64,000 nt of DNA. It comes from Apostichopus japonicus (Eukaryota; Echinodermata; Holothuroidea; Aspidochirotida; Stichopodidae). Of the stretch, positions 36,267-49,379 are shown in pieces. The position numbers and the translations under genes were made by a program. Under the pieces are notes generated by a model. The model saw nothing but the letters and a program-made list of their open reading frames with translations, was not told the origin of the DNA and searched no databases. Location: NCBI RefSeq assembly GCF_037975245.1, contig NC_092572.1, forward strand, positions 24,835,989 to 24,899,988, read 5' to 3'. Each line of letters opens with the position of its first letter. The first letter of the stretch is position 1.

Positions 36267-36270
<4 letters not shown>

Positions 36271-38930
36271 GAAGAGGTATATAACATTTTAACGATTGAA
36301 AAGATGGTTCCTTAATAAGTTATGTTGGACCAAAGATTTACCACTACACTCCCCCCCCCCCGACCCCTTCTTATACTGAGTCCATACACAAGGATTATGT
36401 TATTGATATGAACATAATTGCTACTAACATCTGTAAGTCTTTTCTTTGGTTAAATATTTACTCATCAGCGCTACATTGCAATCATAGCGTTGCCGTGATG
36501 CAACTCACCAGTATATGTACATCTGTACGAAAGCTATTAACACAGTTTAGATGAAAAGCGCCACACTTTTAACACTAAATTCAGAGCTTGTTTGTCGTAA
36601 CAGTTGGGAATGATGCGATTAACGGTTATGAAGTATGTGCATGAATATTGATATTCGATGATGTTTTGTTTCATTCTTATCATATTCTTGTCATATCATC
36701 CACTCCAGGGCTCAAGTTTCGATGGCCTGTATGATGTGTAATTGAGGTCCGATCCTTCCATTGTAATTTTATCTCGGAACGTTAGTAGAATCCGTGCATT
36801 CATTTAGTCTTATTATACTACATCGCCTTTTCCCTTTACGATAACTAAAGTCTCTGTACACAGCTAATCATATCTTCAACCATCCACACAACAAATAATC
36901 TTTAAACTTGAAAAACAAAAGTAAATATTGCTATCAATCGATAGCACACAATAAAATGAACTTTGAATTGCAGTTATAAGCAGACAAGAAACAATAATCT
37001 GTGAAATGTTTCACATGTAATATACGTTGAGTTTATAGCCATATAGTAGATAGTGTGAGTTTTAGACTTGTTGCTGCTAGTGACATAGGAGAAAGACTTG
37101 GCTACTGCCGGGACGAAGTGTTATGATGAAAGAATGATCACTCGCTTTTTCTCCTCTTAATTTCTGGGTTGTCATAAATACAACACTTACACATGTCGGC
37201 GAAAACATGGATTGTCACCTTTAATCCACCCGTTGTAAAATCGTAAATTGTAAAATATCTTTCTGTAAACAAATAAATCTTTTCATGCATGAACTGATCA
37301 ATTTATTTCTCGAAGAGTAAGTAATGTACATTGTTCTAACTATAATGTTATGTTAATAACAGTTCTCAGATGTTTATATATATGTTGAATATCATGTCAG
37401 TAAGGAATATTGAATGGAGTATGAACTAAATATCCGAACAGTATGAATATTTAACCACTTAAAGCAGCTTCTTACATGTTGTCGCCGTTTTCCCACTTGT
37501 ATACATATCCGTCGAGTATTTACATGTATTCATCACAAAAGAGCAAACTAAGAAATAAGCCAAGTTTATTCCCCTGTCAAGAGCGTTAATTGGCGAGTAA
37601 TTACGGACTTCTGCAGATAAGGAGTAAAGTGTCTCCCTACGAAATCCTCATTTAAAATTGATCACGTACAGTTCCCCAAATCCACTAGTTTGAAATCAAC
37701 CAATCAGTGATTAGCTAACATGTTTATTTATGAGCCGGGGCTTAAAATAGATCCTTTGAAAATCCGCTCTATAGTAATGTGAAAATCCGCCCTTTAATAA
37801 GACTGCCGTTCATTTTTCGCCACTGCCCACTTCTTTACCTTTCAAGGTTATTAGACTGGAATGTTTGTCTGTGTATTACGTAATCAGTTCGCCAAGCATA
37901 GCAAATAAAAATTCAACTTGAAAGTCACTTGCACAGCTCAAATTTCCCGCGATCTACAGCGAGAGGCTATTAACATGTCGCTCATAGAATTTAAATATTC
38001 ATAATATAGGCGGGGTTCATTGCGACCCTAACGGAAAATATTTTAAAAAATCGTTAAAAGTTGTACATTTTTTCGACTTTCATTCCACCATTTGAAGTTG
38101 GATTTGAATAGATAAGCTAGTTATGTATGTCGCTATGACATCGTGGAATCAATGAGGTTAAGAAAGTTATAGAAAAGGACGCAAAAAGCTGCTTCAAGTA
38201 AATCGTAGAGATTAAAAACATCATGTAATACAACAACATTTCTATTCCCTTACTTTTGAGATTTTTTTCTGGGGTGGGGTGGGGGTTTTGGGTAAAGGAT
38301 TTTAGTTGCAAAAGGGTGCATCATTTGAAGAACATTTGTGTAGTACAACTTCAAACACTACACAAGTATATCACATCGGAATATTATGTTGACACAAATG
38401 GACATGCGTATTCATTAAATACGACATACACGTTCCATATGACCGTCTGACTTCCGACCTAAATTGTAAAACACTGAACCTAAAGTAAACTTGTTTAGAG
38501 AATCTCAGTTCTAGGCTGAGGTGCTTGACATTTCATTGTGGTATTCCTATCCCTTACCTCCTTTTCTATGCAACTGACTTGCACACAGACAAGTGTTATC
38601 CTTTGACGATAATTGAACTTTGTATTGTCAAACAAAATTTTATGATACTGCAATACATTCTGGTAATAAATAACATAGTTTTCGCCAAGTAATTCAGTGA
38701 TAAAACAAATCTTGCTCTTAAAAAATTTCCAGAGCGAAACTGTAATCAGTGTAGACTTTATTGCGACAACCCTGGAGTAATTATGTATAGTCTGTATTGT
38801 AAGGGTTTGTTGGTTTATAAGTATATGAGAGTACGTCATAGGTTACAACTTGATTGGATCAAAACTTATATCGAATAATTATATTTTTCTTCAGAACGAA
38901 ATAAACGAACTATAGAATGAGTAATATCAA
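36267..38930. other. No recognisable gene
   Basis: AT-rich intergenic sequence with a C10 run at 36350. Open frames here lack family signatures. Confidence 0.35.
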
Positions 38931-39948
38931 TGGAGGCGGACTGAGTGTTAAAACCGGCCCAGGCATTTTTCATTTAGACCGGCCCATTATTCATTGATTT
39001 TTTACTTACATAGTGATCGCCGTCCTGGGGGAGGGGTCTAAGGGGAGGGTTTTTTTAAGCTAAGGAATGCCTAGATGCAAAACGGTGCGATATTTCTCAG
39101 TTTTGTAGGTTACATTAATCTTTTAAAAAAGACCAAAAAATAAATTTCCAGAAGCAACATTTGATGAAACTTAGTTAAAACGTAAGCAAAAGTAGACTAA
39201 AATATATGTATTAGACTAGATTTTAATTAGTTTTTCAAGCATTTTGTGACAACAAAAAATGGAATAAACCTAAATAAAATCCACTAAAACATATATTTTC
39301 AATAACACGAGCACTTGTCATGTCTACGATAGTAGGAGCCTACGCAGTTTGCTGCTTCTGGCAGCCACGTCATCAATGATATTTTTAGTGTCAAGTTTGG
39401 CCAAGATCCTTTTTTTTCTACAGACATCAACATATACTCCTTAAGATGTTCGTCGACGACTAACATTCGTCTAATCTTGATAACCAAGCACCCTGCTGTA
39501 TGTGAGTCATTTTTATTCATACATAATCTCTCAGGAATTAGCTACTGAGCGACATCCAAATCATCTAATAAGATTTTACCTTATTTTACTTCCTTTTCTG
39601 GAGTTCGAGGTGCAGATTAATAAAATCCGTATTCTCTGCCATGCTATGTATGTGTCAGAATTCATTGGTCACCGTACTTGTATATCTCGTCGTAAAAATA
39701 TTAGTACGGACGGGTTGCAAATAGCATGTTATTTTGTTACGAACTAATAGGACTAACTAACATGGTGATTTCATGAGCTGATTCCCAGTTACAAATATAT
39801 TTCTGAACAGCTCGTCTTTATTCTATTAACTAAAGTGAAAATTGGCTGTAATTTTTATCAGGCTCCACAGCCCACCGGCCCACTGGCCCACTGGAACACG
39901 GGCCCACCGGGCATTGCCCAAATACCCGTGTGGCCAATCCGCCACTGT
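38931..39948. mobile_element. Possible MITE with imperfect ends
   Basis: The right end, ccaatccgccactg (39935-39948), is the inverse of the hAT-type start CAGTGGCGGATTGG. The left end, caatggaggcggactg (38928), is an imperfect match. Both subterminal regions contain ggccc/accggccc words. No matching target duplication was seen, so the left boundary is uncertain. Confidence 0.35.
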
Positions 39949-40259
39949 AGGGTGACGGGGTTGGGAGTCTTGGAGTAAAATGAGTGCGGTGCTAGCAAAA
40001 TACTTTCAGTTACATGCAGGCGCTCCATGATAGGGTTCAATATCACAATAATAAGACACCACACATGAGATACAAGACTGCATTCTTGAGATATTGTGTT
40101 TAAAATATTTTCCAACTTTCACTCTTGATTAACTCAAATGACTTCAGGCAAACAATATGGTTTCTTGAGTGCATTATGGGTAATCAAACTCAAGGTTTGA
40201 GATCCATCCAATGTTTCATGTATTCATCGGTGCTTTTGATCTCTCTGCTGACCTCTCCG

Positions 40260-40915
40260 GCCAAGGGCGGCGAAAGCACTTTTAATCTGGGGGGGGGGGG
40301 CACCGACATCAAAGGGCACTTTGCAGAAATTCGATTGGACTGATGCAGCCTTATATTTAGTACCCTTTATAACTCTTATTGTATTATCTTATATGCGTAT
40401 ATACACATCACTCCATCAACGCCCCCCCCCCCCCCCTTCAAGGAAAATATGCATACTAGCACTGCAATGTCCAATGTGCAAATTAGGAAACAAGGAACAA
40501 GTTTTCTTTTGAGACAAAATGAGGTGAAATCATGCTAGTTGCTAATGTAGGAATCTTCCGAATAAGAGTTTATTTCCTGTTAATATCTTAACAATTTTTT
40601 TCCAGTCGAGATAGCTTTGGATTTGACCCACAGAAAATTCAGGGGCGTAGCCAGGATTTGCAAAGTTGTATGCACGACTATCTGAGCGGAGCGCCACCAT
40701 CGGGTGGCGCGGAGCGTACAATAAAATTTTTGGTTTTACAAACCCCTCAGATGGCCGGAAATGCCCTTCCCGAGTGTTCATTCTGGTTCCCTGGCCTCTT
40801 GCTAACTTGAGACACCTCAATTTTTATGTAGAAAAAGGGCATATTTTTAACCTGAGGAAAAGTGGGGGGGCACGTGCCCCCTGTGCCCCCCCCCCCCCCC
40901 GGTTCCGCCGCCCTT
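40260..40915. mobile_element. hAT-like MITE with CAAGGGCGGCG ends
   Basis: CAAGGGCGGCG at 40262 and its complement cgccgcccttg ending at 40915 form the TIR, each followed inward by a G or C run. Flanks cctctccg (left) and cctctccc (right) match at 7 of 8 positions, a probable 8-bp target duplication. A second terminus of another family (caggggcgtagccagg at 40641) lies inside, so the element is nested or composite. Confidence 0.6.
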
Positions 40916-42291
40916 GCCTCTCCCTCAACAAGAAGCCAAATCAGTAAACTACTTACGGTGTCCTTAGAGAAAGGCAAAACATGTGCTAAATGAGATCAGA
41001 TGGATGCATTTTTACATTCATTATTACATGATTGGATTCTTGGGGCTAGGAGGGAAATTATATTCCACAGATTGTTTGATTTTCAATCTAAAAACGGACA
41101 AAAGATCTTTACAGAAGATATAACAAGGAGTTTGCAACATTTTTGATTACACAGAAAGGAGGGTTGTAAGTTATACATGGAATACAAGGATGTGTTATAG
41201 AGACGATCTATCCTTGATATGCTCCTCCTGCCACTCTCTACACCCCCTCTCTCCCTCTCTCTTTTTCTATATCTTTGCCCAAACTGCACCTGTTGAAATA
41301 CATATTCAGTTTATGGTAGTACTGTGAAACATTGAGCCCTTGTCTACTGTATGGAGGGTTGAAATAAGGCAAACCAAAATGCTCAAAACAAACTTAAAGT
41401 TATCAAGTCAAATTTTTAATATTCGCGTTGATAATTTCATTAAAGCATATGTTTTGAGTGTGTAAGTTGTTTCATGCTTTAAAAGTTGACATTTAAAGAA
41501 TATAACATAGCATTCTCGTCATTATTATTCAGCAGTCTTACTAAAAGAGGGCGGTGTTGTAGAATTAAATAATACTTAAAACAACTGTCTAAGACAATAT
41601 TGATAAGGTCAAATTGGCACAACTTCAAGTGAGTAATTTAGTTGTTTGCTTTAAACTACAAATGGTATGATCAAGTAGACAAAGTACATAATGGTGAGCC
41701 AGTGGCGGAGAAACAGGGGGGGGGGGGGGGTTGGGGGGGTTTAACCCCCCACTTTTTGAAGAGGGGGGTTGGCCCACACAATCAACCCCCCTAGTTTTTG
41801 CCAGTAATGTTCTGTTATAGCCTATGTTATGTCCTCCAAATGGCATAATAATTCAAATTATTAAATTTGAAATTGTTAAAGTCATTTCAACCTTTTACCT
41901 GGTAGGCTACATCAACAATTAACGACCGAAAACCGAGTTAGAATTGACCCACACATTATTTCTAGCCCCTTTCCCCACCTTGCGCATTGGAACTTGTAGC
42001 TCAAAGCGCTAACTTCACCCCACAACAGACATACACAAAATAACGTTTGTTGCTGTTGAATAGCTTTGGAACTGTATACACTTGCCAACTTCAACGAGGT
42101 GAAGGAAGGAAAAGAAAAAGAAGAAAGAGAGAAAAGGAGACAGGATGGAGTAGAAAATACGGCAAGAAAACGGGAAGAGAAAGAGGAACAGTGACATAAT
42201 TATTTGAATTTGTAAAGCAAACAGCAGATATCACATCATATCATGATCAGTGAGCATAAAAATGGCGTTCCACGATAAACAGCCTCCAAAC

Positions 42292-42814
42292 CATGGGCGC
42301 AGATCCTGGTGAGGACAGCGGGACGCGTCCCCACCAACTCTTTCAGTAGTGGGGACATGATATACCTTGTCCCCACCAATTTGTCTTGACCAATAGCTGC
42401 ATTTCAAGTTCCCCTGTGCAAATGACATGCAGCAGTTCTCATTTTATTGTATTTTATCCATAGTTGTTAAATATAGGATGGAAATCGCATTTGCGGCAGT
42501 CTATATCTGTTTTCTGGGAGAGGACCCCAGACCCAAAGTATACAAAAGTCTACTTGGATTATTTGTCCCCTGATTTTCTTTCTGCAGACGCCCATGTATT
42601 TCTCCAAACTAAATTTCTAAGCCATGAGATCTAAAACTTAAGGAGGTTTAGGAGCATCATTAGGTCTGGAAAGTGTTATTTCCGGCGATCTGGGAGGTAT
42701 ATTTGCCCCAAAAAACCGCACGCTACTCGCGAACCCATGGTCGCGCTCCGCTTAGATAGTGTCATAAAACAGACACGCGTCCCCACCATTATCCAAGACT
42801 AATCTGCGCCCATG
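42292..42814. mobile_element. Nested 523-bp MITE, hAT-like
   Basis: CATGGGCGCAGAT at 42292 and its complement ending at 42814 form a 13-bp TIR; both subterminal parts carry gacgcgtccccacca in inverse orientation. Flanks ctccaaac and ctcaaaac agree at 7 of 8 bases. No coding capacity. It includes one copy of the shared module (42650-42760). Confidence 0.75.
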
Positions 42815-43041
42815 CTCAAAACTGTCGATGTGTGTAGTGTTCGGTTTCGGAATATCTGGTATATTTTTATTTCCTTCAACGAAATTTTTAGTAGCCGTCT
42901 GAATTTTCGAAAATTCCCTAACCAACATTCTTCATCACACTTCATCATACTCGTGCAATTTTGACCCGTCTGTTAGGATTTGAAGGAGGTTTTTCTATAT
43001 CGAATGTCCATAGATGATATTTTGTGCAACATTATGGGTAT

Positions 43042-44131
43042 TGTTACGAGGGCCCAGTGTAGCCTAACGCTAGTTACTGCTAGTGAGGAACCTAATGTTA
43101 TTATATAGAAAGTCTTTAAAATTGCCTACGTGATAAATCAGTATTTGAGAAATTAAGTCGGGTTACCGTGTCAGAATGTTATAATACACGATTGTTCTAG
43201 TATATTCCTCATGATGACGCGCTGGTCTCGGGTTAACGTCGGTTTACGTGAGATCGCGTGTAAGCTGTACACATCTTCGTGGATTCTCTGGAATATTCGC
43301 GAGCGATGCAAAGGACTTCCAAGAATAGAGAAACCGGGTCGCGTTGTTACTCAGGTGTATCGAGAGAGATCTAGATGATTCTTGACATGGCGAATCGTAT
43401 ATAAACCCGCCCAGATCGGAGAGTTTCTGAACGAATACAAGCGACGACACATATTATACCATTCTACTATATATCGTCAGTGCTCAACTACCAGTAGTTT
43501 CTGAGAGATTGAGATATCGATACCAAGATTGATTCTACACTTCCATTCAGAAGTTTGAAGAGGACTTTGCTGTGAAAGTAGAGTTTTCCAGTGTTTATTT
43601 CGGAGAAGGTGAAGAATTTCTGTCTCCGTTGAGGAAGTTCGTTACTCCAGGAGTTAGTGGCTATAAAGCTGATTTTGGACTGACTCTGGTAATATTTAGT
43701 CGGCGAGAAGTTCGACTTGTGCTTCACTCTATTGTGGCTGGAAGTCCGTCTTCTATTTTGGAGCATCGCCGGAAAGAAGGTGACTGCTGTTTCTGGAATC
43801 GCGAGAAACTTCGTCGAGGACCAGTGAATTTCGCGGTACAACGGACCGAGAATCGTCGTCATCAAGGTCGTGGCCGCTGAGGGATATCGCCGTTGGAAGA
43901 GACCAGCGTGTTTTAAAGTGTATCCTATCTTGTTAAGTTTGTGAGTAATTTTCTATATATTTGTAATTACCACTTGTTGTTGTTGGTTCGAAATCCATTG
44001 TTCAATATAGTTTACGTTCTCATTTAAAATCTCTAGACTCGTCAATTTGTCTGTGTTCTTTACGGAAACGAACCCAGGCTTGTGTCTCGTTAAAAATTAA
44101 TTATCGAGACCACTCGCATTCCAACGTAACA
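43042..44131 (+). mobile_element. Probable solo LTR
   Basis: A 1.09-kb block begins TGTTACGAGG and ends CCAACGTAACA, giving the short inverted ends TGTTACG/CGTAACA typical of LTRs. It is GC-richer than its surroundings and contains a TATA-like gtatataaacc at 43399. No internal retroelement sequence and no matching 4-6-bp flanks were found, so it is a solo LTR by inference. The open frames inside it (43488-43880) show no known domain. Confidence 0.5.
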
Positions 44132-44999
44132 AAATGTTTTGAAGTGAATTTATTCACGAGAATTGTGAATTTTCAAATTCTGAACAGTGGGGCTGACGGA
44201 TATTGTGGGTGGCGATAAAGAATCACCTACAAAAGCAATGATCCACAGGATATGTGATGAAGTCGAACATGATTTGTGACTGGTGACAATCTTCAAAAAG
44301 GTTATAGATGAGAAAAAATGTAGTTGGAAAAAACTTGGTTCTCAGACAAAGTGTACATATGGTTGGTCAGTTTTAAGCCCGAGAAGTGCCATTTTCGGTA
44401 ATCTTGGGGTACCAAAACCAGAAATTTGCTTGTACGATGCGCGCCAACCAATGGTGGTGCTCCGCTTAGATAGTAATACGCTCCCCCCGGGTTAGAAAAT
44501 CCTGCATACGCCCCTGGTTAAATGCAGCTTTTCAAGGCCTGGGCAGTGCCATTTACTGCAATCTGGGAGGCAATATTTGCCAAAAAATTCTTGTGCCCTT
44601 CGCGCCAACTTATGGTGGCGCTCCACTTAGATAGTGAGCCAGCAGTTATGACTTTTTATTTCATCAATGGCTTGCAACCCCCCCCCCCCCCCCACTTCTG
44701 ACAAGAAATCTCCGCCACTGTGGTGAGCTATTATGGAACTAAGTAGGGTTCAAAAAATTGATAAAAGGAGGGCAGTGTTTTTTTCTTTCCATCCAACCCC
44801 GTATGTACCATGAAGCATCACCTGCAACAGGGGTGATGTCATCATGTAGTCCCCTTCCATTGCCAAAATAGCTATGACATTTCTGTCCATCCAATTTCAT
44901 ATGTATCATGGAGCATCGAGAAACAAATCACATATTTAATTTTTTTCTTATCTTACTATCATTTTCCTTTGCCTCGGGTGTTGTAAAGGTGTCTCCATA

Positions 45000-47138
45000 T
45001 ATCAAACAACATCATTCACACCTCTGTAACGTTTGGAAGTCCTTGCAGCCTGGTGTAACGTTGAATAAAAGCTAACAATGTAATATTTGTTTGTTGAGTA
45101 ATAGCCAATACAAGAGTCCTCAGTAGAGAGGGAAATGATTCACTCTCTAGATTGCTTAGTTGGGGTTTTAGCGTAAGCTTTTAGCTTTTAGCGTTTTAGC
45201 GTTAACTCATTAAAGTTTTTCATCAATTAGTATCCCTTTATTTCCTGATATTATCCTATCTTTTTTCAAAGAACCTAGATTTGAATGATTTTGTCCGAAA
45301 CTTTGTGTTTGTTGGAATATTTTAAGCGATCGTTTACAGGTGCAAGTTAAAGGAAAACAAAAATGAAGCAGATTCGAGTTAAGTTTTTAAGCCAGGATTT
45401 CCAACGATCCTACTTTTTTCTTTGTCTCAAATACAAGAAATGTTATATTAATATTGTGTCATCTCGAACCGATAATCAAATACAACGGTGAGTATAATAA
45501 AATTGATTTCTGTAGTATGCAATTGTTGAACACCTTCCTTAATTCGGTATGAGTATGAATAATCCTGTCTCATGTAAGATGCGGTATTCCTTTTATCCTT
45601 CATGTTCATTAATTTCTACTTGTCTAAATTTGTTTATTACTATATAACAATGTCCGGAAATTGCTGGAACTCCTCGTGCAGTATACAAAACGTTCAATAT
45701 ACACTCATTAGTTTGGTTTCCCTTAAATATATATTTCCAGGTGGCCTCAGATGCAATTTGGTGCAATATAGCACACTTCAACACCCACTCCATTTTGTAA
45801 ATAATTTTGAATTTTCACCTGGCCTTAGATGCAATTTGGTGCTCCAAATGAGATTTCTCATTTGGAAATGAAAAAGGGGTTCCAGACTTGCGAAGCGGGG
45901 GGGGGGGGGGGCGGAATGATACTTCCACCCGCCGTATTTTTCACTGGGGGGCTGGCGCCTCCCCCAGCCCCCGTTCCTACGCCCTTGCGGTCATACGTGA
46001 TGAGTTACAAATATTTACATCACGTGTGCTAGTTGTATAGTTACTATTTAGCTGATTTGAATATTCATTTATGGCGATAGGCTCTACCATGTTATAATAC
46101 ATATTTTATTTGTATCACCTATCATCAAAACTGCCACACCACCCTGTTGTTCAGTCTGTTCCGTGATAGAATCCAAATATCGTGTCAATAATATCATATC
46201 TATATCATTATTTAAATATATATATTTGTTTCTTTGTTTTTTACGAATTTAATCAAAATGGTAGTATCAGTTTTTATCCGAATGAACTGATCTACTGGTC
46301 CATCCTGCTGCTGATATAAAAATATACTTAATATAAATGTAATGACAGAAGGGATTACATTTACGCCACAGAAAACTATAAGTGAAGAATGCCATATAAC
46401 TGTGTATATGATAATTGAAATACCGGTAAGATTGTTGAATCCATTGTTAGTCGGCAATGAAGTACGCCACCTTCAACATGTACCATTAAATTAAGGTATA
46501 ATAAACTTTATGTCACTTTTCACACTGTGCTTTCCAATCGGGAGAGCTTCACGGTCGTTACCCTAAGTACTTATATAAATAGTCAATATTTACACAAGAT
46601 TGAAATGTCTATAGTTCTACACTATAAGGCTTCCTACGGCATTAACATACACTATGCTTGCAATTATACCAATCCAACTTCGTACATTGCGTGAAACGCC
46701 TCCAACACGGTAGAATATTTAGCAAATAAGAGAACGATAATGAATACTTGACGTTTCTCTGTTCTTACCTGTTCTATGATCGCATTTTCTTTTCACTATC
46801 GAGTATTGCAGACAGTTCATGCATGAAACGTTCTATGACATGCCCAAATACAAACACTTATTACGTTTACAGCCTAACAAAAACAAATATAGTACATATT
46901 TCCTTGGTTTTGCTGCAGAACTTTCAAGTTTGAGTATTTACGAGGTACTGCACGATACTTACCTGTCTCCAATTTTGCATTACTTTTGTATTTTCTTATC
47001 TATCTACTCTACATAACTGGAATATTTAAGCACTGCGCCCTCAATTCTGGGGCCCTGCTTACTTAAAGGAAAGCCCCGGCCAACATTGCCACAATGGTTA
47101 ATTTATATACGTGAGTGTGTCTTGTTCCCGCATTACAG
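45000..47138. other. No supported gene
   Basis: Contains a G15 run at 45899 followed by the right end of a MITE-like sequence (gttcctacgcccttg at 45973-45987) without a visible partner. Other frames lack support. Confidence 0.35.
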
Positions 47139-47225
47139 CACAGCTCAGTTTATTCACGCGAATATTAGATGTGAAAGAAAAACTCGAGGATTGGGATTTC
47201 TCATCGCTGACAGACATATTCGAAG
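47139..47225 (+). CDS. Candidate single exon, SAM-like N-terminal fragment
   Basis: On the plus strand, between acceptor CCCGCATTACAG and donor GTATGT, phase 1 to phase 1. It reads LFTRILDVKEKL / EDWDFSSLTDIFE. The pattern Lxx-W-x-F-xx-L-xxx-F resembles the first helices of SAM-type domains common in invertebrate proteins. No neighbouring exon was found on the plus strand, so this may be a relic or chance. Confidence 0.3.
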
Positions 47226-47619
47226 GTATGTTGTAACGCCGAGCGAATTCCTTGTATAGTCAAGTCGGAAACCAGAGTCTCGATAAATGATCCAAAGTTC
47301 AAGTAAGCTCTAAAAAGTTGTTAAAAAAAGTACCCAATTCTTTTGCTATAGTGTTGAGGATATACATCAATTAACCCTCCAAAGAAATATGAAACACTTT
47401 AAAAATGAGTTGAATGATAGCAATAAACCTTTCAGCAGAATAAATAGCTTAAACCATGTACTATACTATTGGAAGAAAAGCAGTACAAAAAATACAAGTG
47501 CAGACCAACATTCGCAGCCTCTGCGATTTCTGACAATTCCTCATAATCTGCTAGCGAACCATAAATGTCGCAATTCCTGCGAGCTGATCAATATGTCGCT
47601 ACTTACGAGCTGGGTTACA

Positions 47620-47815
47620 TCTTTATGTTCCGACGTCCCTATGTTCCGACGTCTCTATGTTCCGACGTCTCTATAGATGTTCCGTCGTCTCTATGTTCCG
47701 ACGTCTCTATGTTCCGACTTCTCTATGTTCCGACTCTCTATGTTCCGACGTCTCGGAACATAGAGACGTCGGAACATAGAGACGTCGGAACATAGAGACG
47801 TCGGAATATAGGGTT
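47620..47815. repeat. Inverted minisatellite of a 17-bp unit (hairpin array)
   Basis: About seven direct copies of tctatgttccgacgtc (47632-47755) are followed without a gap by about four copies in the opposite orientation (ggaacatagagacgtc, 47756-47810). The whole can fold into a long perfect hairpin. A second short repetition, (gcgagctgggctgtatctc)-like, follows at 47820-47900. Confidence 0.9.
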
Positions 47816-47899
47816 GTCCCCGCGAGCTGTGCTGTATCTCGCAAATCCGTGCGAACTGGGCTGTTCCTCGCAACCTGCGAGCTGGGCTGTATCTCGCGG

Positions 47900-49185
47900 T
47901 CGTTGCGACTTAAATAGAAAACTTAGTATTCGGGGGGAGTCTTAAATACACAAAATAGGGGTAGAACGAGCTTCAGCCTCATGTTACTTTTACGTACTTG
48001 TACGTCAGTCCTCCCCAAAATACCGAATTGAATTCTGAGCTAGAATAATGTTTCAGCCTTGTTCAATGTTAGTTTAATACCACAAGTACTTCTGAAGAAA
48101 CTTTAGTATTATCTATGGTGTTCATAGACTAACAAATCTTTTAACGTTGGTTAACTTTACTTCACTTACATGGTCAATCAAGCATTGACAGATACAAATG
48201 GCTTCAACGTAGCTTTTCAGATTTCTTAATTATCTTAACGTTTTACCGTAACACACAAAAGAAAAGAAAGAAAAAGCATTAGCAAGTGAAATGTCTTGGA
48301 TCGTTCCGACCGATGGTGAGTCACCGAAACCAGTCAACCAGGCAGAACCAGGAAACGCAATGATACATAAATTTAAGATTCCTCACACAAATATCACTTT
48401 TATTAAAATATGCACATAAAAAGTTCACACGTGCATGGGCTGTATTGAGTAAATGATTCCAACTTAGCGCTGACCGACTACTTTCAGAACTTTTGGTCTT
48501 CTCACTAAAACAACAAGTTTACCATGTAGCTCACATAGCTAAGCACGGTGACCCCCTTTTAGAGTTTTGACGGCCGACGCGACTTTTTGTTATACTGTCT
48601 GCACTGTAGGCGCTGTGAAACGCGGTGCCTTTCCTCTGATCTAAAAGAAAGGTCAGCTGACAAAAAAACGACGCAAGGGCGCCAAATACATTTGGAACAC
48701 TGGAGCCTGAGACGGGGACATCAAAGTAAAAAAAAAAAAAAAACTGCATAGCCTGAGCTCAGTGCAAAGCTCAGTCAAAAATAGAACAATTTAACAAAGG
48801 GAACTGTGCTAGACCTTTAGAGCAAATTTCTGTAACAATATTTTATAGTTTCAGTAACTTGTATGATATAATAATTGATGTGTTCGAAACAGGGCCAATT
48901 TTATTTGCATCTAGGCTTACACATCAATGATCAAGTAAAATAGTGTAACGTTGACCAGTGTCCCCGAAGTCCAGCTGCTTGAACAAATAAAAATCTTCAA
49001 CACATATCAAGACAAAAAAAAATCGGAGAAGAGGTTGATGACTGGTTGATCGCTTATTTATTGATTTATTATGTTGATCTTTGATTCACTGGCACATGAA
49101 TTTACCACAGATTATGGCATTGACATACTTTACAGATAAGCAGTTAATAGAAATGGTACAGGATAACAGGAACTGTCTGTACACT
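47900..49185. other. No recognisable gene
   Basis: Unassigned sequence with an A16 run at 48728. No feature supported. Confidence 0.35.
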
Positions 49186-49186
49186 T

Positions 49187-49376
49187 AAGCAGTAACACAG
49201 TTACGCATTTAGGAAGTTACGGAGTTAGGTAGTTACCCAGTTACGCAACTACGCACTTACGCATTTACGCACTTACGCAGTTACGCACTTACGCAGTTAC
49301 GCAGTTGCGCACTTACGCAGTTACGCACTTACGCACTTACGCAGTTACGCAGTTACGCACTTACGCAGTTACACTA
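49187..49376. repeat. Minisatellite of 8-bp half units (acgcacttacgcagtt)
   Basis: Alternating cacttacg and cagttacg units, about 23 in all, with decay at the left edge (taggaagttacggagttagg). No coding role seen. Confidence 0.9.
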
Positions 49377-49379
49377 ACT

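Larger units (their letters stand above)
41700..44720. mobile_element. hAT-like composite element with perfect 8-bp target duplication
   Basis: CAGTGGCGGAGA at 41700 and its complement at 44709-44720 form a 12-bp TIR. tggtgagc at 41692-41699 and again at 44721-44728 is a perfect 8-bp target site duplication, the hAT hallmark. Just inside the TIRs are a G run (left) and a C run (right). No transposase is present. The body contains a 523-bp MITE (42292), an LTR-like block (43042-44131) and two copies of the shared module near the right end. Confidence 0.85.

Noticed and set aside
43488-43880. Overlapping frames of 125 and 102 residues on opposite strands
   Set aside because: Inside the probable solo LTR; no domain or conserved motif.
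46212-46457. Minus-strand frame with a membrane-like segment (IPSVITFILSIFLYQQQDG)
   Set aside because: Possible TM exon of a lost paralogue, but splice sites are weak and no Ig or coil exons lie near it.
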